From contig JAEZFW010000056.1 in the NCBI GenBank assembly GCA_023417315.1, positions 1 to 64,000 on the forward strand: a DNA stretch of 64,000 bases, written 5' to 3'. The stretch is from Pseudomonadota bacterium (lineage in GTDB: Bacteria > Pseudomonadota > Gammaproteobacteria > Steroidobacterales > Steroidobacteraceae). Below the pieces are notes generated by a model, which saw nothing but the letters and a program-made list of their open reading frames with translations, was not told the DNA's origin and searched no databases. The stretch's first letter is position 1; every line of letters starts with the position of its first letter. Position numbers and translations under genes: made by a program. Shown piece after piece: positions 16,926 to 24,980 of the stretch.

Positions 16926-17090
16926 TGATAGAGGTGATGTAAGTGATGGAGGTGATGAAGGTCAGAAGTCTTGGTTTCCGAGATGCTCGGCGTCTCAGCG
17001 CGCCACTGATGCGTGCGGACGTCTGAAGCGAGCCGCCAGTCCAACCCTCCCTGACCTGTATCACTTCCATCGCCTACGTCACTTGCACGG
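16926..17090. repeat. Intergenic inverted-arm repeat R7
   Basis: The left arm (16926-16966) has 8-bp units of the GGTGATG(T/G/A) type (AGGTGATG, TAAGTGATG, AGGTGATG) ending in AAGGTCAGAAG. The right arm (17050-17090) reads CCTGACCTGTATCACTTCCA and then CGCCTACGTCACTTGC, complementary with drift. It fills most of the gap upstream of the LysR start. It would add a spurious histidine/leucine run to LysR if the upstream frame were used. Confidence 0.87.
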
Positions 17091-17092
17091 CC

Positions 17093-17117
17093 GATCTATG
17101 ACTAATAGTCATAGATC
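17093..17117. promoter_or_regulatory. Perfect 25-bp palindrome, probable operator
   Basis: GATCTATGACTA, a central A, and TAGTCATAGATC form a perfect 12-bp inverted repeat. It contains T-N11-A spacing, as in LysR-type boxes. It lies between the divergent LysR gene and the small membrane protein gene, immediately outside repeat R7 and about 88 bp upstream of the latter's start. A regulator-binding site, probably for the adjacent LysR, is the simplest reading. Confidence 0.6.
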
Positions 17118-17181
17118 TCTTGCCTAAACTATCGCTTTTTCCCAGAACAAGCTAGGCCTACGCTACGCCTCCATAACGAAT

Positions 17182-17193
17182 GCTCATATGAGC
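17182..17193. promoter_or_regulatory. 12-bp palindrome next to the ribosome-binding site
   Basis: GCTCATATGAGC is a perfect palindrome whose right edge meets the GAGGAGG ribosome site of the gene starting at 17205. It could be an operator or a small RNA hairpin hiding the ribosome site. Function is inference. Confidence 0.35.
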
Positions 17194-17204
17194 GAGGAGG
17201 CGAT

Positions 17205-17534
17205 ATGGACGAGTGGCTCTTTATCAGCTTGGCAAAAACCAAGGCGGATGCGCCCGGCGTCGCGAGAAAAGGTGAGTCACAGGCAGACGTGGAAAGGTTC
17301 GCGCTGACAAAGGCGCAGGCAGCTGCGGCGCTCGATTTCACTAACGTCGAGGACAAGCCGGCCTTCAGAGGAGCGACTGCACTCGTCGCTGCCGCGCTGG
17401 CGACTGCCGTGCTGCTCTCGGCCATCGACGGTGGAGCCTTGGATGCGCGGACACCCAAGGGTGAAGTCGTGGTCGCACAACTCGACGCGGCCGCTGAACC
17501 CGAGGCTGCAGTGCAGCTCAGTCAAGCACAGTGA
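17205..17534 (+). CDS. Small single-pass membrane protein, unknown function
   Basis: 109 residues with a strong GAGGAGG ribosome site ahead of the ATG. The N-terminal half is polar (KTKADAPGVARKGESQADVERFALTKAQAAAALDF). It has one hydrophobic helix (ATALVAAALATAVLLSAI, about residues 57-75) and an Ala/Glu-rich acidic tail. No recognisable domain. It faces the LysR gene across two palindromes and repeat R7, so LysR may regulate it. Confidence 0.6.
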   Translation: MDEWLFISLAKTKADAPGVARKGESQADVERFALTKAQAAAALDFTNVEDKPAFRGATALVAAALATAVLLSAIDGGALDARTPKGEVVVAQLDAAAEPEAAVQLSQAQ

Positions 17535-17610
17535 GCTGCAGCAGATGAGGCCCTGCGAGCAACCGAGTTGTGCGACGGCGTTGCATCGTACAACTCGGCG
17601 CACGGGTGCA

Positions 17611-19044
17611 TTATGTGTGCGAAAGTTCTTTGATGAGTCGACCGAGCTTCTCGAGCGCTTTTTCGAGCGTGCCCGTCCAAGGCAATCCGCAGCTGATTCG
17701 AACGAAGTTGCGATAGTCGGCTTTCGCGGAGAACACGATGCCCGGCGCGATGCCGATTCGACTCGCGAGTGCGGTGCGAAACAGCTGAGTGCCATCGACA
17801 TTCTGCGGCAGCTCGACCCACAGCACGATACCGCCGGCGGCGCGAGACACGCGAGTGCCTTCCGGGAAGTATCGCGCGATACCTTCGATGAATTGCTGCG
17901 AGTTCGCGGCGAGCGTTGCGCGAACGCGCCGCAAGTAGCGATCGTAACCGCCGCTCGCGTAGTACCGTGCGAGCACGAGTTGCTGCAGGCTCGGACAGGC
18001 GACGGACGAATAAAACTTCGCGCGCGTGATCTCGGTGTGAAACTGCGGGCTCACTGCCCAACCGATGCGATATCCGAGCGCAATCGTCTTCGAAACCGAT
18101 CCGCAGGAGATCACCAAGCCCGCATCGTCGAACGCGCGCATGGAAGTCGGGCGGGCACTCCCATAATGCAGATCGCCGTAGATGTCATCCTCGATGATCG
18201 GGACTTCTTGCTCGGACAGTACCTGGACGATCTCACGCTTCGAGGCATCGGGAGTCAGGCTTCCCGTGGGATTGTTGAAGTTCGGCATCAGCACGGCAGC
18301 AGAGAGCTTGTTCGTGCGTACGGCATTGCGCACCGCTTCGACATCGATTCCCACGCCCGGCACATTCGGCACTTCCACGACTCGCAAGCTCAAGTGCTCG
18401 ATCGCTTGCAACAGTCCGAAGTACGTGGGCGACTCGACCAGGATCGTATCGCCGTGACGACACAGCACCTGCAGGCTGAGCGTAATCGCGTCCATCGTGC
18501 CACCCGTGATCACCACGTGCGCCGGATCGACAGGTGCGCCCGCAAGCGCCATACGTTTCGCAATTTGTCGCCGCAATTCCTCGAAACCCGGCGGCAGCAG
18601 GCATTCGCCTGCATTCATCGGGTGATCGCGCAGGACCTCGCGCACGAGATTGTTGAGGCGTTGATTGGGATAGAGCGTGGGGGAAGTGAAGGCGCCGTTC
18701 AACGGCACCACGTCCTTTCGCGTCAATGCTTCGCGACACGTGTCGAGCACCTCCGTGGCGACGGTGACTGGGCGACGCGAGCGGGAGATCTTCGGCCGCG
18801 GTTCCGGCAGTTTCAGCGCGCTGGGCGGGCGAACATAGAAGCCGGACTGCGGGCGCGCTTCGATGAGTCCGATGTTCTCGAGATGCACATACGCTTGCAC
18901 GACCGTGCTGACACTCACCTTCGCTGCGCGGCTCATCGAGCGGACGGAAGGAATTCTGTCATGAGCGCGCAATGCACCAGTCGAGATTTGAGTCTCCACC
19001 ATTCGCGCAACGCGTTCGTAAAGCAGCGGGGCTTGAGAGGACAT
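17611..19044 (-). CDS. MocR-type regulator (GntR HTH fused to aminotransferase fold)
   Basis: About 477 residues from the ATG at 19044. The N-terminal GntR winged helix reads RVARMVETQISTGALRAHDRIPSVRSMSRAAKVSVSTVVQAYVHLE. A PLP-dependent aminotransferase class I domain covers the rest, with the Schiff-base lysine in SCGSVSKTIALGYRIGW. Such MocR proteins use PLP or an amino acid as effector and often control divergent genes; the divergent neighbour here is an EamA exporter. The frame extends to a TTG at 19053, inside the edge of repeat R8, so the ATG is preferred. Confidence 0.92.
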   Translation of the reverse strand: MSSQAPLLYERVARMVETQISTGALRAHDRIPSVRSMSRAAKVSVSTVVQAYVHLENIGLIEARPQSGFYVRPPSALKLPEPRPKISRSRRPVTVATEVLDTCREALTRKDVVPLNGAFTSPTLYPNQRLNNLVREVLRDHPMNAGECLLPPGFEELRRQIAKRMALAGAPVDPAHVVITGGTMDAITLSLQVLCRHGDTILVESPTYFGLLQAIEHLSLRVVEVPNVPGVGIDVEAVRNAVRTNKLSAAVLMPNFNNPTGSLTPDASKREIVQVLSEQEVPIIEDDIYGDLHYGSARPTSMRAFDDAGLVISCGSVSKTIALGYRIGWAVSPQFHTEITRAKFYSSVACPSLQQLVLARYYASGGYDRYLRRVRATLAANSQQFIEGIARYFPEGTRVSRAAGGIVLWVELPQNVDGTQLFRTALASRIGIAPGIVFSAKADYRNFVRISCGLPWTGTLEKALEKLGRLIKELSHT

Positions 19045-19049
19045 GTTCG

Positions 19050-19175
19050 TCAATGAGATGACTGATGGAGGTGATGCAAGTCAGGTAAGCGTGCGGGTGA
19101 GGAGGATGCGATGCGGTCCTTTGACCTACATCTCTTAACATCACTTACAACACTTCATCACCTTCATCACTTTCC
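19050..19175. repeat. Intergenic inverted-arm repeat R8
   Basis: The left arm (19050-19085) has units AATGAGATG, ACTGATGG and AGGTGATGC ending in AAGTCAGG. The right arm (19119-19175) is longer: TTGACCTACATC, then CTTAACATCACTTACAAC, then ACTTCATCACCTTCATCAC. It lies in the divergent MocR-EamA promoter region, unlike most copies, which sit downstream of a gene. Confidence 0.82.
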
Positions 19176-19259
19176 AGCCGGCGCTTCAAACTGTACCGCA
19201 GTGCTGTAAGTCTACCTGAATCTGTACTGCTTGCTAGCACAACAGGCATTTTGCGTACC

Positions 19260-20234
19260 ATGGGCGATCAGTCTCCAGTATCTCCAACTACCCTTACACG
19301 GATCGTCGCGGCCTTCGCGGGGATCTATCTCATCTGGGGCACAACGTATCTCGCGATTGCGGTCGCGATCCAAACCATCCCGCCCTTCATTTCGGGCGCC
19401 GCGCGCTTCTTCGCGGCTGGTGGTCTCATGTATGCATGGCTGCGTTGGCGCAATCCGACGCCGCTTGCGGGCGTAAATCTCATAGCCGCCGCTTGGACAG
19501 GTGCGCTGCTGTCGGGCATTGGCAATGGGTTCGTCATCTGGTCTCAGCAAGGCATCCCATCTGGCATCGCCGCTCTCATTATCACAGCCGTGCCTGTGGT
19601 CGTGCTGGTGCTCGACTGGGCATTCTTCTCCAAGCGAGCACCGAGCCGTAGTGCTCTGTCCGGGACCGGGATCGCGATCGCAGGTGTGGTGGCCATCATC
19701 ATGCACACCCGTTCTTTATCGGGCGATGTGCATGCGCTGCATCTATTGGCGCTCGTGTGTGCCATCGTCGGCTGGAGTCTCGGAACGCTGATCCAAAAAC
19801 GGCATGCAACTGCGCAGAGCGTCTTGACCTTCACCTGTGCGCAGATGCTCTTCGGCGGGGCGTTCCAACTCTGCATGTCCGTGATCGACGCCGAATGGTC
19901 TCGGTTCGATTTCGCGGCGATCTCTTGGACGTCGTTCGTGGCTGTCGGCTACCTCATCGTGTTCGGGAGCATCATCGGCTTGAACTGCTATCTCTGGCTC
20001 CTGACGCGCGTGCCTGCATCGAAGGTGACCACATACGCACTGGTCAATCCCGTGGTCGCATTGATTCTAGGCGCCCTCGTGCTTGGCGAGCGCATCACTC
20101 CTTTGGCCGTGACCTCTGCCGTGCTCGTGCTGACTGGCGTGGCACTCGTCTTGTTTCAAGATTGGCATCCCTTCAGGCCCCGCCCCGTGAAGGTGCGAGG
20201 TGCGGAGCGCAGACTCGGTAGCGAGGCGAAGTAG
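19260..20234 (+). CDS. EamA/DMT-family exporter
   Basis: About 324 residues with ten hydrophobic helices arranged as two EamA repeats. The first begins IVAAFAGIYLIWGTTYLAIAVAI, the second near CAIVGWSLGTLIQKR. The family motif ALVNPVVALILGALVLGERIT is in the second half. YedA/RhaT-like members export small metabolites such as amino acids. The ATG at 19260 is preferred over a TTG at 19251. It is divergent from a MocR regulator, which may control it, and is followed after 14 bp by a GNAT gene, so the two are probably co-transcribed. Confidence 0.88.
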   Translation: MGDQSPVSPTTLTRIVAAFAGIYLIWGTTYLAIAVAIQTIPPFISGAARFFAAGGLMYAWLRWRNPTPLAGVNLIAAAWTGALLSGIGNGFVIWSQQGIPSGIAALIITAVPVVVLVLDWAFFSKRAPSRSALSGTGIAIAGVVAIIMHTRSLSGDVHALHLLALVCAIVGWSLGTLIQKRHATAQSVLTFTCAQMLFGGAFQLCMSVIDAEWSRFDFAAISWTSFVAVGYLIVFGSIIGLNCYLWLLTRVPASKVTTYALVNPVVALILGALVLGERITPLAVTSAVLVLTGVALVLFQDWHPFRPRPVKVRGAERRLGSEAK

Positions 20235-20248
20235 CCCGGAGATGGAAT

Positions 20249-20791
20249 ATGAGCTTGGTTGCAGCAAATGCACGCGATTCGACGAGAGCTCGGCGCGACG
20301 GGAGTCCGAGACAGCTTCGCGCTTACGATGATGGCCTTCGCATCATCACGTTCGATGCGCATTATCGCGATGCTTTCAAGCGCCTGAACGTCGCATGGCT
20401 CACGAAGTACTTCCGAGTGGAGCCAATCGATGAACGCGTGCTCGGCAATCCAGAGGTGGAGTTGCTCGAGCCAGGGGGCGAAATCCTGTTTGCACTCCTC
20501 GATGGAGAAGTCATCGGCACCGTAGCTCTCAGGCCTGAAGAGAGTGGGGCCTTCGAGCTGACCAAGATGGCCGTAGATGAGCGTTGGCAGGGAAGGTATT
20601 TCGGAAAGCGGCTGCTCGAGGCAGCGTGCGAGTTCGCGCGAGAGCTCGGGGCGCCGAAGGTCGTGCTGTACTCGCAGCGCGCGCTACAGGCAGCCGTCAC
20701 GATGTATGCGAAGTATGGCTTTACGGAGGTACCGCTCGTCGACAAGCGCTATGCTCGCTGCGACGTGAAGATGGAGCGCAGCCTCAGATAG
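20249..20791 (+). CDS. GNAT-family N-acetyltransferase
   Basis: 180 residues. The GNAT core is visible: EILFALLDGEVIGTVALRPEE (strands beta2-3), FELTKMAVDERWQGRYFGKRLLEAACEFAREL with the acetyl-CoA loop Q/R-x-x-G-x-G/K (RWQGRYFGK), then VVLYSQRALQAAVTMYAKYGF. A short N-terminal extension precedes the domain. It is 14 bp downstream of the EamA exporter, which hints at acetylation of the exported compound, but the substrate is unknown. Confidence 0.85.
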   Translation: MSLVAANARDSTRARRDGSPRQLRAYDDGLRIITFDAHYRDAFKRLNVAWLTKYFRVEPIDERVLGNPEVELLEPGGEILFALLDGEVIGTVALRPEESGAFELTKMAVDERWQGRYFGKRLLEAACEFARELGAPKVVLYSQRALQAAVTMYAKYGFTEVPLVDKRYARCDVKMERSLR

Positions 20792-20831
20792 CGTTTCGAG
20801 CGTACCTCGGCGGATGAACTTTTGCGGATCT

Positions 20832-21728
20832 TCAGGGCGCTCGCGCTTGAACTTCCTGTCGTGCTGCTTGTGCATGCGTGCTTGCGCGGTTCTCGCGTTG
20901 AAACACATATAAACCGCTCGCGACGATGATGGCAGCACCTACGAGCATCCGAGCGGCGGGCGTCGTGGCCCAAACCAAGTAGTCGAACAGCATCGCCCAG
21001 GCGAGCGCCGTGTACTCGAGCGGTGCAAGGACCGATGGCTCAGCGCGTCGAAATGCATAAGTCATCAGATGCTGCGCGATCGCACCGCTCACACCCATGG
21101 TCAGAATCCAACCCCAATGTTCCCACCGTAGCGGCACCCAGGACGGGAACGCGATCGCGCCGCTCACGAGCGCAAGAATGACGAGCGGCCACATGATCGT
21201 GGCGTCGGCAGTATCGGATCGAGACAGCACACGGATCGTCAATGCGTTGATTGCATAGCCGACTGCAGCTGCAAGAGCCGCGATGCCACCGAGGCTGATC
21301 CAACTTCTGCCAGAGGGTTTCAGGATGATCACGACCCCAAGCAGTCCGATGCACACCGCGATCCAGCGACGCCATCCAACGCGTTCCTTGAGAATGGGCA
21401 CGGAGAGCGCAGTGATGAGCAGCGGTGCAGACATGAAGATGGAATAAGCATCGCCGAGCGATAAGAGGCTGACTGCGAACACGAAGGCCCAGAGAACCCC
21501 GACGCTTAGGACGCCTCGAATCAGATGTAACGTCCAGCGACTTGGAATGAGATCGGACCACTTCCCAAAAGCACCGATGGCAGCCAGGAGGAACGGCAAG
21601 GAAGCCACGCCACGCATGAATGTCACTTGGATCGCCGGATACGACTCGACCAGGCGTTTGATCGACAGATCCATGACCGCAAACGTTGCAACCGCAGCAA
21701 GCATTGCCACGATGCCGCGCACATTCAT
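20832..21728 (-). CDS. EamA/DMT-family transporter
   Basis: About 298 residues from the ATG at 21728 (MNVRGIVAMLAAVATFAVMD). The frame runs on to a TTG at 21824, but the extension is polar and starts without family similarity. Ten predicted helices in two EamA halves; the second half contains EPSVLAPLEYTALAWAMLFDYLVW. It ends near the GNAT gene in convergent orientation. It is related in fold, not closely in sequence, to the exporter at 19260. Substrate unknown. Confidence 0.85.
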   Translation of the reverse strand: MNVRGIVAMLAAVATFAVMDLSIKRLVESYPAIQVTFMRGVASLPFLLAAIGAFGKWSDLIPSRWTLHLIRGVLSVGVLWAFVFAVSLLSLGDAYSIFMSAPLLITALSVPILKERVGWRRWIAVCIGLLGVVIILKPSGRSWISLGGIAALAAAVGYAINALTIRVLSRSDTADATIMWPLVILALVSGAIAFPSWVPLRWEHWGWILTMGVSGAIAQHLMTYAFRRAEPSVLAPLEYTALAWAMLFDYLVWATTPAARMLVGAAIIVASGLYVFQRENRASTHAQAARQEVQARAP

Positions 21729-21870
21729 GGACGCTGTGTTGAACCAAACCATGGCCTTGCGAGTCGGCGCGTGGGAACCCGCTGCGCCGTCGCGGGTTTC
21801 ATTGGGTGGCGAATTCGCAGTCAAGTCAGTTCGCCGAATGGTCTAGCTCGCTAAATGGGAGGTCCGCCGG

Positions 21871-22263
21871 ATGGCACTCGATCAACAGCAAGCGGCTGAT
21901 TTCAAGGCGCGCCTCGGAGAGCGTGCGAACCAGCTACGCGATGAAATCCGACAGACCTTGGAACGCTCCAACGACGAAACGCATGTGCGTATCGCCGAGA
22001 CGGCGCGCGATGCGGGCGATGACTCCTTCTCGGACCTCATCGTGGATTTGAACCTTTCGGACATCGATCGGGATGCGCAGGAATTGCGCCGGATCGATGG
22101 CGCATTGTTACGCATCAAGGAAGGCAGCTTCGGCAACTGCATCGATTGCGGTCAGGACATTCCTTTCGCGCGCCTCGAGGCTGAGCCCACGGCCGCACGC
22201 TGTGTCAATTGCCAAGAGCTCTACGAGAAAACGCACGCCTCGCCGAGCACGCCGACGATGTGA
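21871..22263 (+). CDS. TraR/DksA-type C4 zinc-finger protein
   Basis: 130 residues. An N-terminal coiled coil (about 5-95; FKARLGERANQLRDEIRQTLERS, QELRRIDGALLRIKEGSFG) is followed by the zinc finger CIDCGQDIPFARLEAEPTAARCVNCQ, with four cysteines and the DksA-signature arrangement. Such proteins insert into the RNA polymerase secondary channel. It is shorter than E. coli DksA (151), so a DksA paralogue is likely. The coiled-coil tip would carry acidic D/D residues (DAGDDSFSD). Ribosome site GGGAGG lies upstream. Confidence 0.88.
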   Translation: MALDQQQAADFKARLGERANQLRDEIRQTLERSNDETHVRIAETARDAGDDSFSDLIVDLNLSDIDRDAQELRRIDGALLRIKEGSFGNCIDCGQDIPFARLEAEPTAARCVNCQELYEKTHASPSTPTM

Positions 22264-22282
22264 ACCATCGGGCGCCGTGCGC

Positions 22283-22759
22283 TTACGACTTGCACGCCAT
22301 CTCGCATTCGCGCAGCTCCTGACGACAGATGTTCTGCGCCTGCCGCTCTTGATCGATGCAGTCGTGTCGCATCCGAGCCGGATTGTCCACCGCCTGCATG
22401 CACATGCTCAGGTGCCTAGCGAAGCGCGCTTCACACCCAGGTCCGCAGTTGCGCGGGCGACGAAAGTAGCTGCAAAAGAGCCCGTAGTCGTAGACAGATT
22501 CGAATGCTTCTCGCCCACCTGTCGCCGCGGTACGTGAGCACTCCTGGCGAGCGCGGCGCACCTCGCTGCCGCACCGCGAATGAGCGCTGCTGCACTGAGC
22601 ACTGCAGGATGAGGCCTTCTTCGAGGTCTCACGTTGAGACTTCGACTCGGTCTCCATTCCGATGCCATCGATTTCCGCACTGATCGAAAGATCGTCTGCA
22701 GTCGTCGCTGCGGTCGTGATGCAGGCGATTGCACAGAGGGCCAGGAATCGCATCTTCAT
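22283..22759 (-). CDS. Secreted cysteine-rich protein, unknown function
   Basis: 158 residues with a signal peptide (MKMRFLALCAIACITTAATTA). The mature part holds twelve cysteines in a mostly charged, helical-looking sequence, including CSAQC (CX3C), CGPGC (CX3C) and a terminal CX6CX3C (CRQELRECEMAC). An even number suggests up to six disulfides in the periplasm or outside the cell. No family recognised. It converges with the DksA-like gene, with about 20 bp between their ends. Confidence 0.65.
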   Translation of the reverse strand: MKMRFLALCAIACITTAATTADDLSISAEIDGIGMETESKSQRETSKKASSCSAQCSSAHSRCGSEVRRARQECSRTAATGGREAFESVYDYGLFCSYFRRPRNCGPGCEARFARHLSMCMQAVDNPARMRHDCIDQERQAQNICRQELRECEMACKS

Positions 22760-22848
22760 GATGAGACCTCAACGGAAAGGTGAAGCGTGCCCGGCCGCGG
22801 TTTGCGCGAACGGAAGATTGTTCAACTTTGCCAGTCATACAAAATCCG

Positions 22849-23484
22849 TCAAGCGCCGAAGCGCACGTCGGCATTCACGAGCCCGAAACTGAGCGTCGGT
22901 CTGCGTCCGTGAAGGATCTCGAACGGGCCCTTCGAAGGAAAATCCCATTCTGCTCTGCCGAATGTCGTTCGACCCGTGGCCACCACCGGTGTGTACTGCA
23001 GCGCTTCTCTCGTGACTTGCACTACTCGAACCTTGAAGCTTACCCGCAGAGGCCACCGCCAGCGTGGCCGGAAGCGAGCTTGTGCGAGAACGCCCTCGGC
23101 CGAGAGGACTTCGACACCATCCGCGTTCGTCTCGAACCTCGCGAGTTCCTTCGGGATTCCCCAGAGCTCCCGGCCTCCACGCAACGAAGCTTCGGAATCC
23201 ACCCATATCGCGACAACCGTCAGGGTCAGGCGATGACCCGCTCGTACCGGCGTCGCGAGAAAGAGCTCGTGGTACGACAAGTCGCCACCCGGTCCATATG
23301 CGATATAACCCGTAGCAACCCAGGCACTGCGTGCAAAGATGAAGGGCTGGAGCCCAGCAGGGATTGCGAGTTGCGCGATATCGCGCGCCGGAAGACGCCA
23401 AATCGAGCAATGTCCCGCCGCCTCGAGGCGCCAAGGCGAGGACGGATACGAATCGGACGTGGACACGACTGCCTTTTCAATCAT
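22849..23484 (-). CDS. Acetoacetate-decarboxylase-like protein
   Basis: 211 residues. The motif GGRELWGIPKELARFE (about residues 102-117) corresponds to the catalytic segment of the acetoacetate decarboxylase superfamily, where the first lysine of a PKK forms a Schiff base. Here the first lysine is kept and the second is glutamate (PKE). The flanking SYHELFLATPV and RAEWDFPSKGPFEI fit the beta-cone fold. The family includes members that are not decarboxylases, so the reaction is uncertain. No ketone-metabolism genes are nearby. Confidence 0.65.
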   Translation of the reverse strand: MIEKAVVSTSDSYPSSPWRLEAAGHCSIWRLPARDIAQLAIPAGLQPFIFARSAWVATGYIAYGPGGDLSYHELFLATPVRAGHRLTLTVVAIWVDSEASLRGGRELWGIPKELARFETNADGVEVLSAEGVLAQARFRPRWRWPLRVSFKVRVVQVTREALQYTPVVATGRTTFGRAEWDFPSKGPFEILHGRRPTLSFGLVNADVRFGA

Positions 23485-23652
23485 TTACATGCGTGGCTGG
23501 AACCCTGCTCGGCATCGTTGGTCTTCTGATCGTAAGGTGCATGACGCCGGGGTACACTCCCCTCATCCGATCGCCGGCTCGCGCCCGCGATCCTCAAGCG
23601 TGCGTAGGTTCAAACATGCTGAGCGCGCGCTGTTTGCGAGGCTCTTCCTTCC

Positions 23653-24060
23653 ATGAGTCACTCTTCCGAAGATCGTCTGGGCGATTTGGGTCCAGAGTCG
23701 AAACAGACCAGCGCGCGTATTCTGCCGTTCCAGCGTCCGCCGACCGATCTACAGCGCGCTGTGCAGATGCGTGCACAAGAGGCACTGGAGATCGAGCGCG
23801 AGCGAGCGCGCACCAAGCCGGCGCCGCTGCGCTGGGCCATCATCTTCGTGCTGGCGCTGGTTCCGGTTCTCGCTGTGGTGGCCGGGCTGGATGCATTCGT
23901 GCGCGTGTTCCATCACATCAACGACACGTACAGCAAGATGCCGGTGCCCGCGGCGGAACCGCAAACGAGCACGGAAGAGCTCCCGGCGGCTCCGCAGCCA
24001 GGCGTCGTCATACTTCAGCCGCTGCCGGATGAGAGCGAAACGCCTCCTGCGCGCGAGTGA
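23653..24060 (+). CDS. Single-pass membrane protein, unknown function
   Basis: 135 residues. The cytoplasmic-looking N-terminus is polar with a charged helix (LQRAVQMRAQEALEIERERARTK). One membrane helix follows (WAIIFVLALVPVLAVVAGLDAFV, about 60-82), then a proline/glutamate-rich C-terminal tail. Domain not recognised. It converges with the outer-membrane-like gene at 24073, with 12 bp between them. Confidence 0.6.
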   Translation: MSHSSEDRLGDLGPESKQTSARILPFQRPPTDLQRAVQMRAQEALEIERERARTKPAPLRWAIIFVLALVPVLAVVAGLDAFVRVFHHINDTYSKMPVPAAEPQTSTEELPAAPQPGVVILQPLPDESETPPARE

Positions 24061-24072
24061 TAGAACGCCGCG

Positions 24073-24933
24073 TTACAAGCTCGCCCGCATGAACAAGAGC
24101 GGACCGTCGATGCTCATATCGACGAAGCCCGGCGTATCTTCATTGCGCGAGTCGACTTCGATGGTGAAGGCGCGATAACCCAACCCGAAGACGAGATGAG
24201 GATTCTTGCGCCACGTCAAGGCGAAGCGCGCATCGGTGATCGAGCCATCTACGTCCTCGATATCTGCCGTTAGATATTGAACGCGAGCTTCCGCAGACCA
24301 GCGGCTGCTGAAATCGAAGCGACCTTCGAGACCCAGCAACGGTAGCGGCGCGACGCCACTCTCCGAGTCTCTCACTACACGATTGCGCACGACAGCGTTC
24401 GCTTCCACTTCCGCAATCTGAATGCCAAACGTGCCCGTGAGCTCGCCGCGATCCTTGACGAGGAATCGATAACCGTAGGTGAGTCCGATCATCGTCAAGT
24501 TGAGCTCACTGCTCACGAGCTCGCCGGCGAGGTAGAGCTCGTCGTCGAAAGCGATGTCCGACTCCAGCACCATTTCGGCGGAACGCCGCGTCGCGAAACC
24601 GCTCAATCGCACCAAGTGATGTTCGCCCGGCAGCAAGGTCAATTCACCTTGAACGAGGAGGTCTGTCTCGTCCAAGCCGAGATCGTCTTCTGCGGAAATC
24701 TCGGTCCCCAGCTCGGTCAAAGACTCATCGATGCGCAGTGTCGTGTCGAACCCAGCGTTGAGCATCACGACCTCTGCCCGCAAAGCATCCTCTGCCACGC
24801 GCGGCGGCGGCTTAGGAGCCCAATCCGGGAGCTGCGCACTCGCGAGTTCTGGGATGAGCAGCGCCAGCGCGGCGGTAGCGCTTGCGGTTCGACAGTGCCG
24901 GAGGAGCGGACGAATCAGCGTGTGCAGCGGCAT
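24073..24933 (-). CDS. Putative outer-membrane or exported beta-sheet protein
   Basis: 286 residues with an N-terminal signal sequence (TASATAALALLIPELASAQ). The mature sequence alternates hydrophobic and polar residues (EHHLVRLSGFATRRSAEMVLES, LTMIGLTYGYRFLVKDRGELTGTFGIQIAEVEA, HLVFGLGYRAFTIEVD) and ends LLFMRASL, consistent with a beta-barrel. It lies 47 bp downstream of the DUF1513 gene on the same strand, so it may be the last gene of the imelysin operon. No named family recognised. Confidence 0.6.
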   Translation of the reverse strand: MPLHTLIRPLLRHCRTASATAALALLIPELASAQLPDWAPKPPPRVAEDALRAEVVMLNAGFDTTLRIDESLTELGTEISAEDDLGLDETDLLVQGELTLLPGEHHLVRLSGFATRRSAEMVLESDIAFDDELYLAGELVSSELNLTMIGLTYGYRFLVKDRGELTGTFGIQIAEVEANAVVRNRVVRDSESGVAPLPLLGLEGRFDFSSRWSAEARVQYLTADIEDVDGSITDARFALTWRKNPHLVFGLGYRAFTIEVDSRNEDTPGFVDMSIDGPLLFMRASL

Positions 24934-24980
24934 GTACGGTTCCGTCGCGAATTGAATCGCGACCGATTATGCCTGCCGTC

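Noticed and set aside
17431..19056. Long rightward open frame opposite the MocR gene (541 codons)
   Set aside because: It is antisense to a clear MocR gene with HTH and aminotransferase motifs, and its own translation is Arg/His/Ala-rich without domains. High GC content produces such frames.
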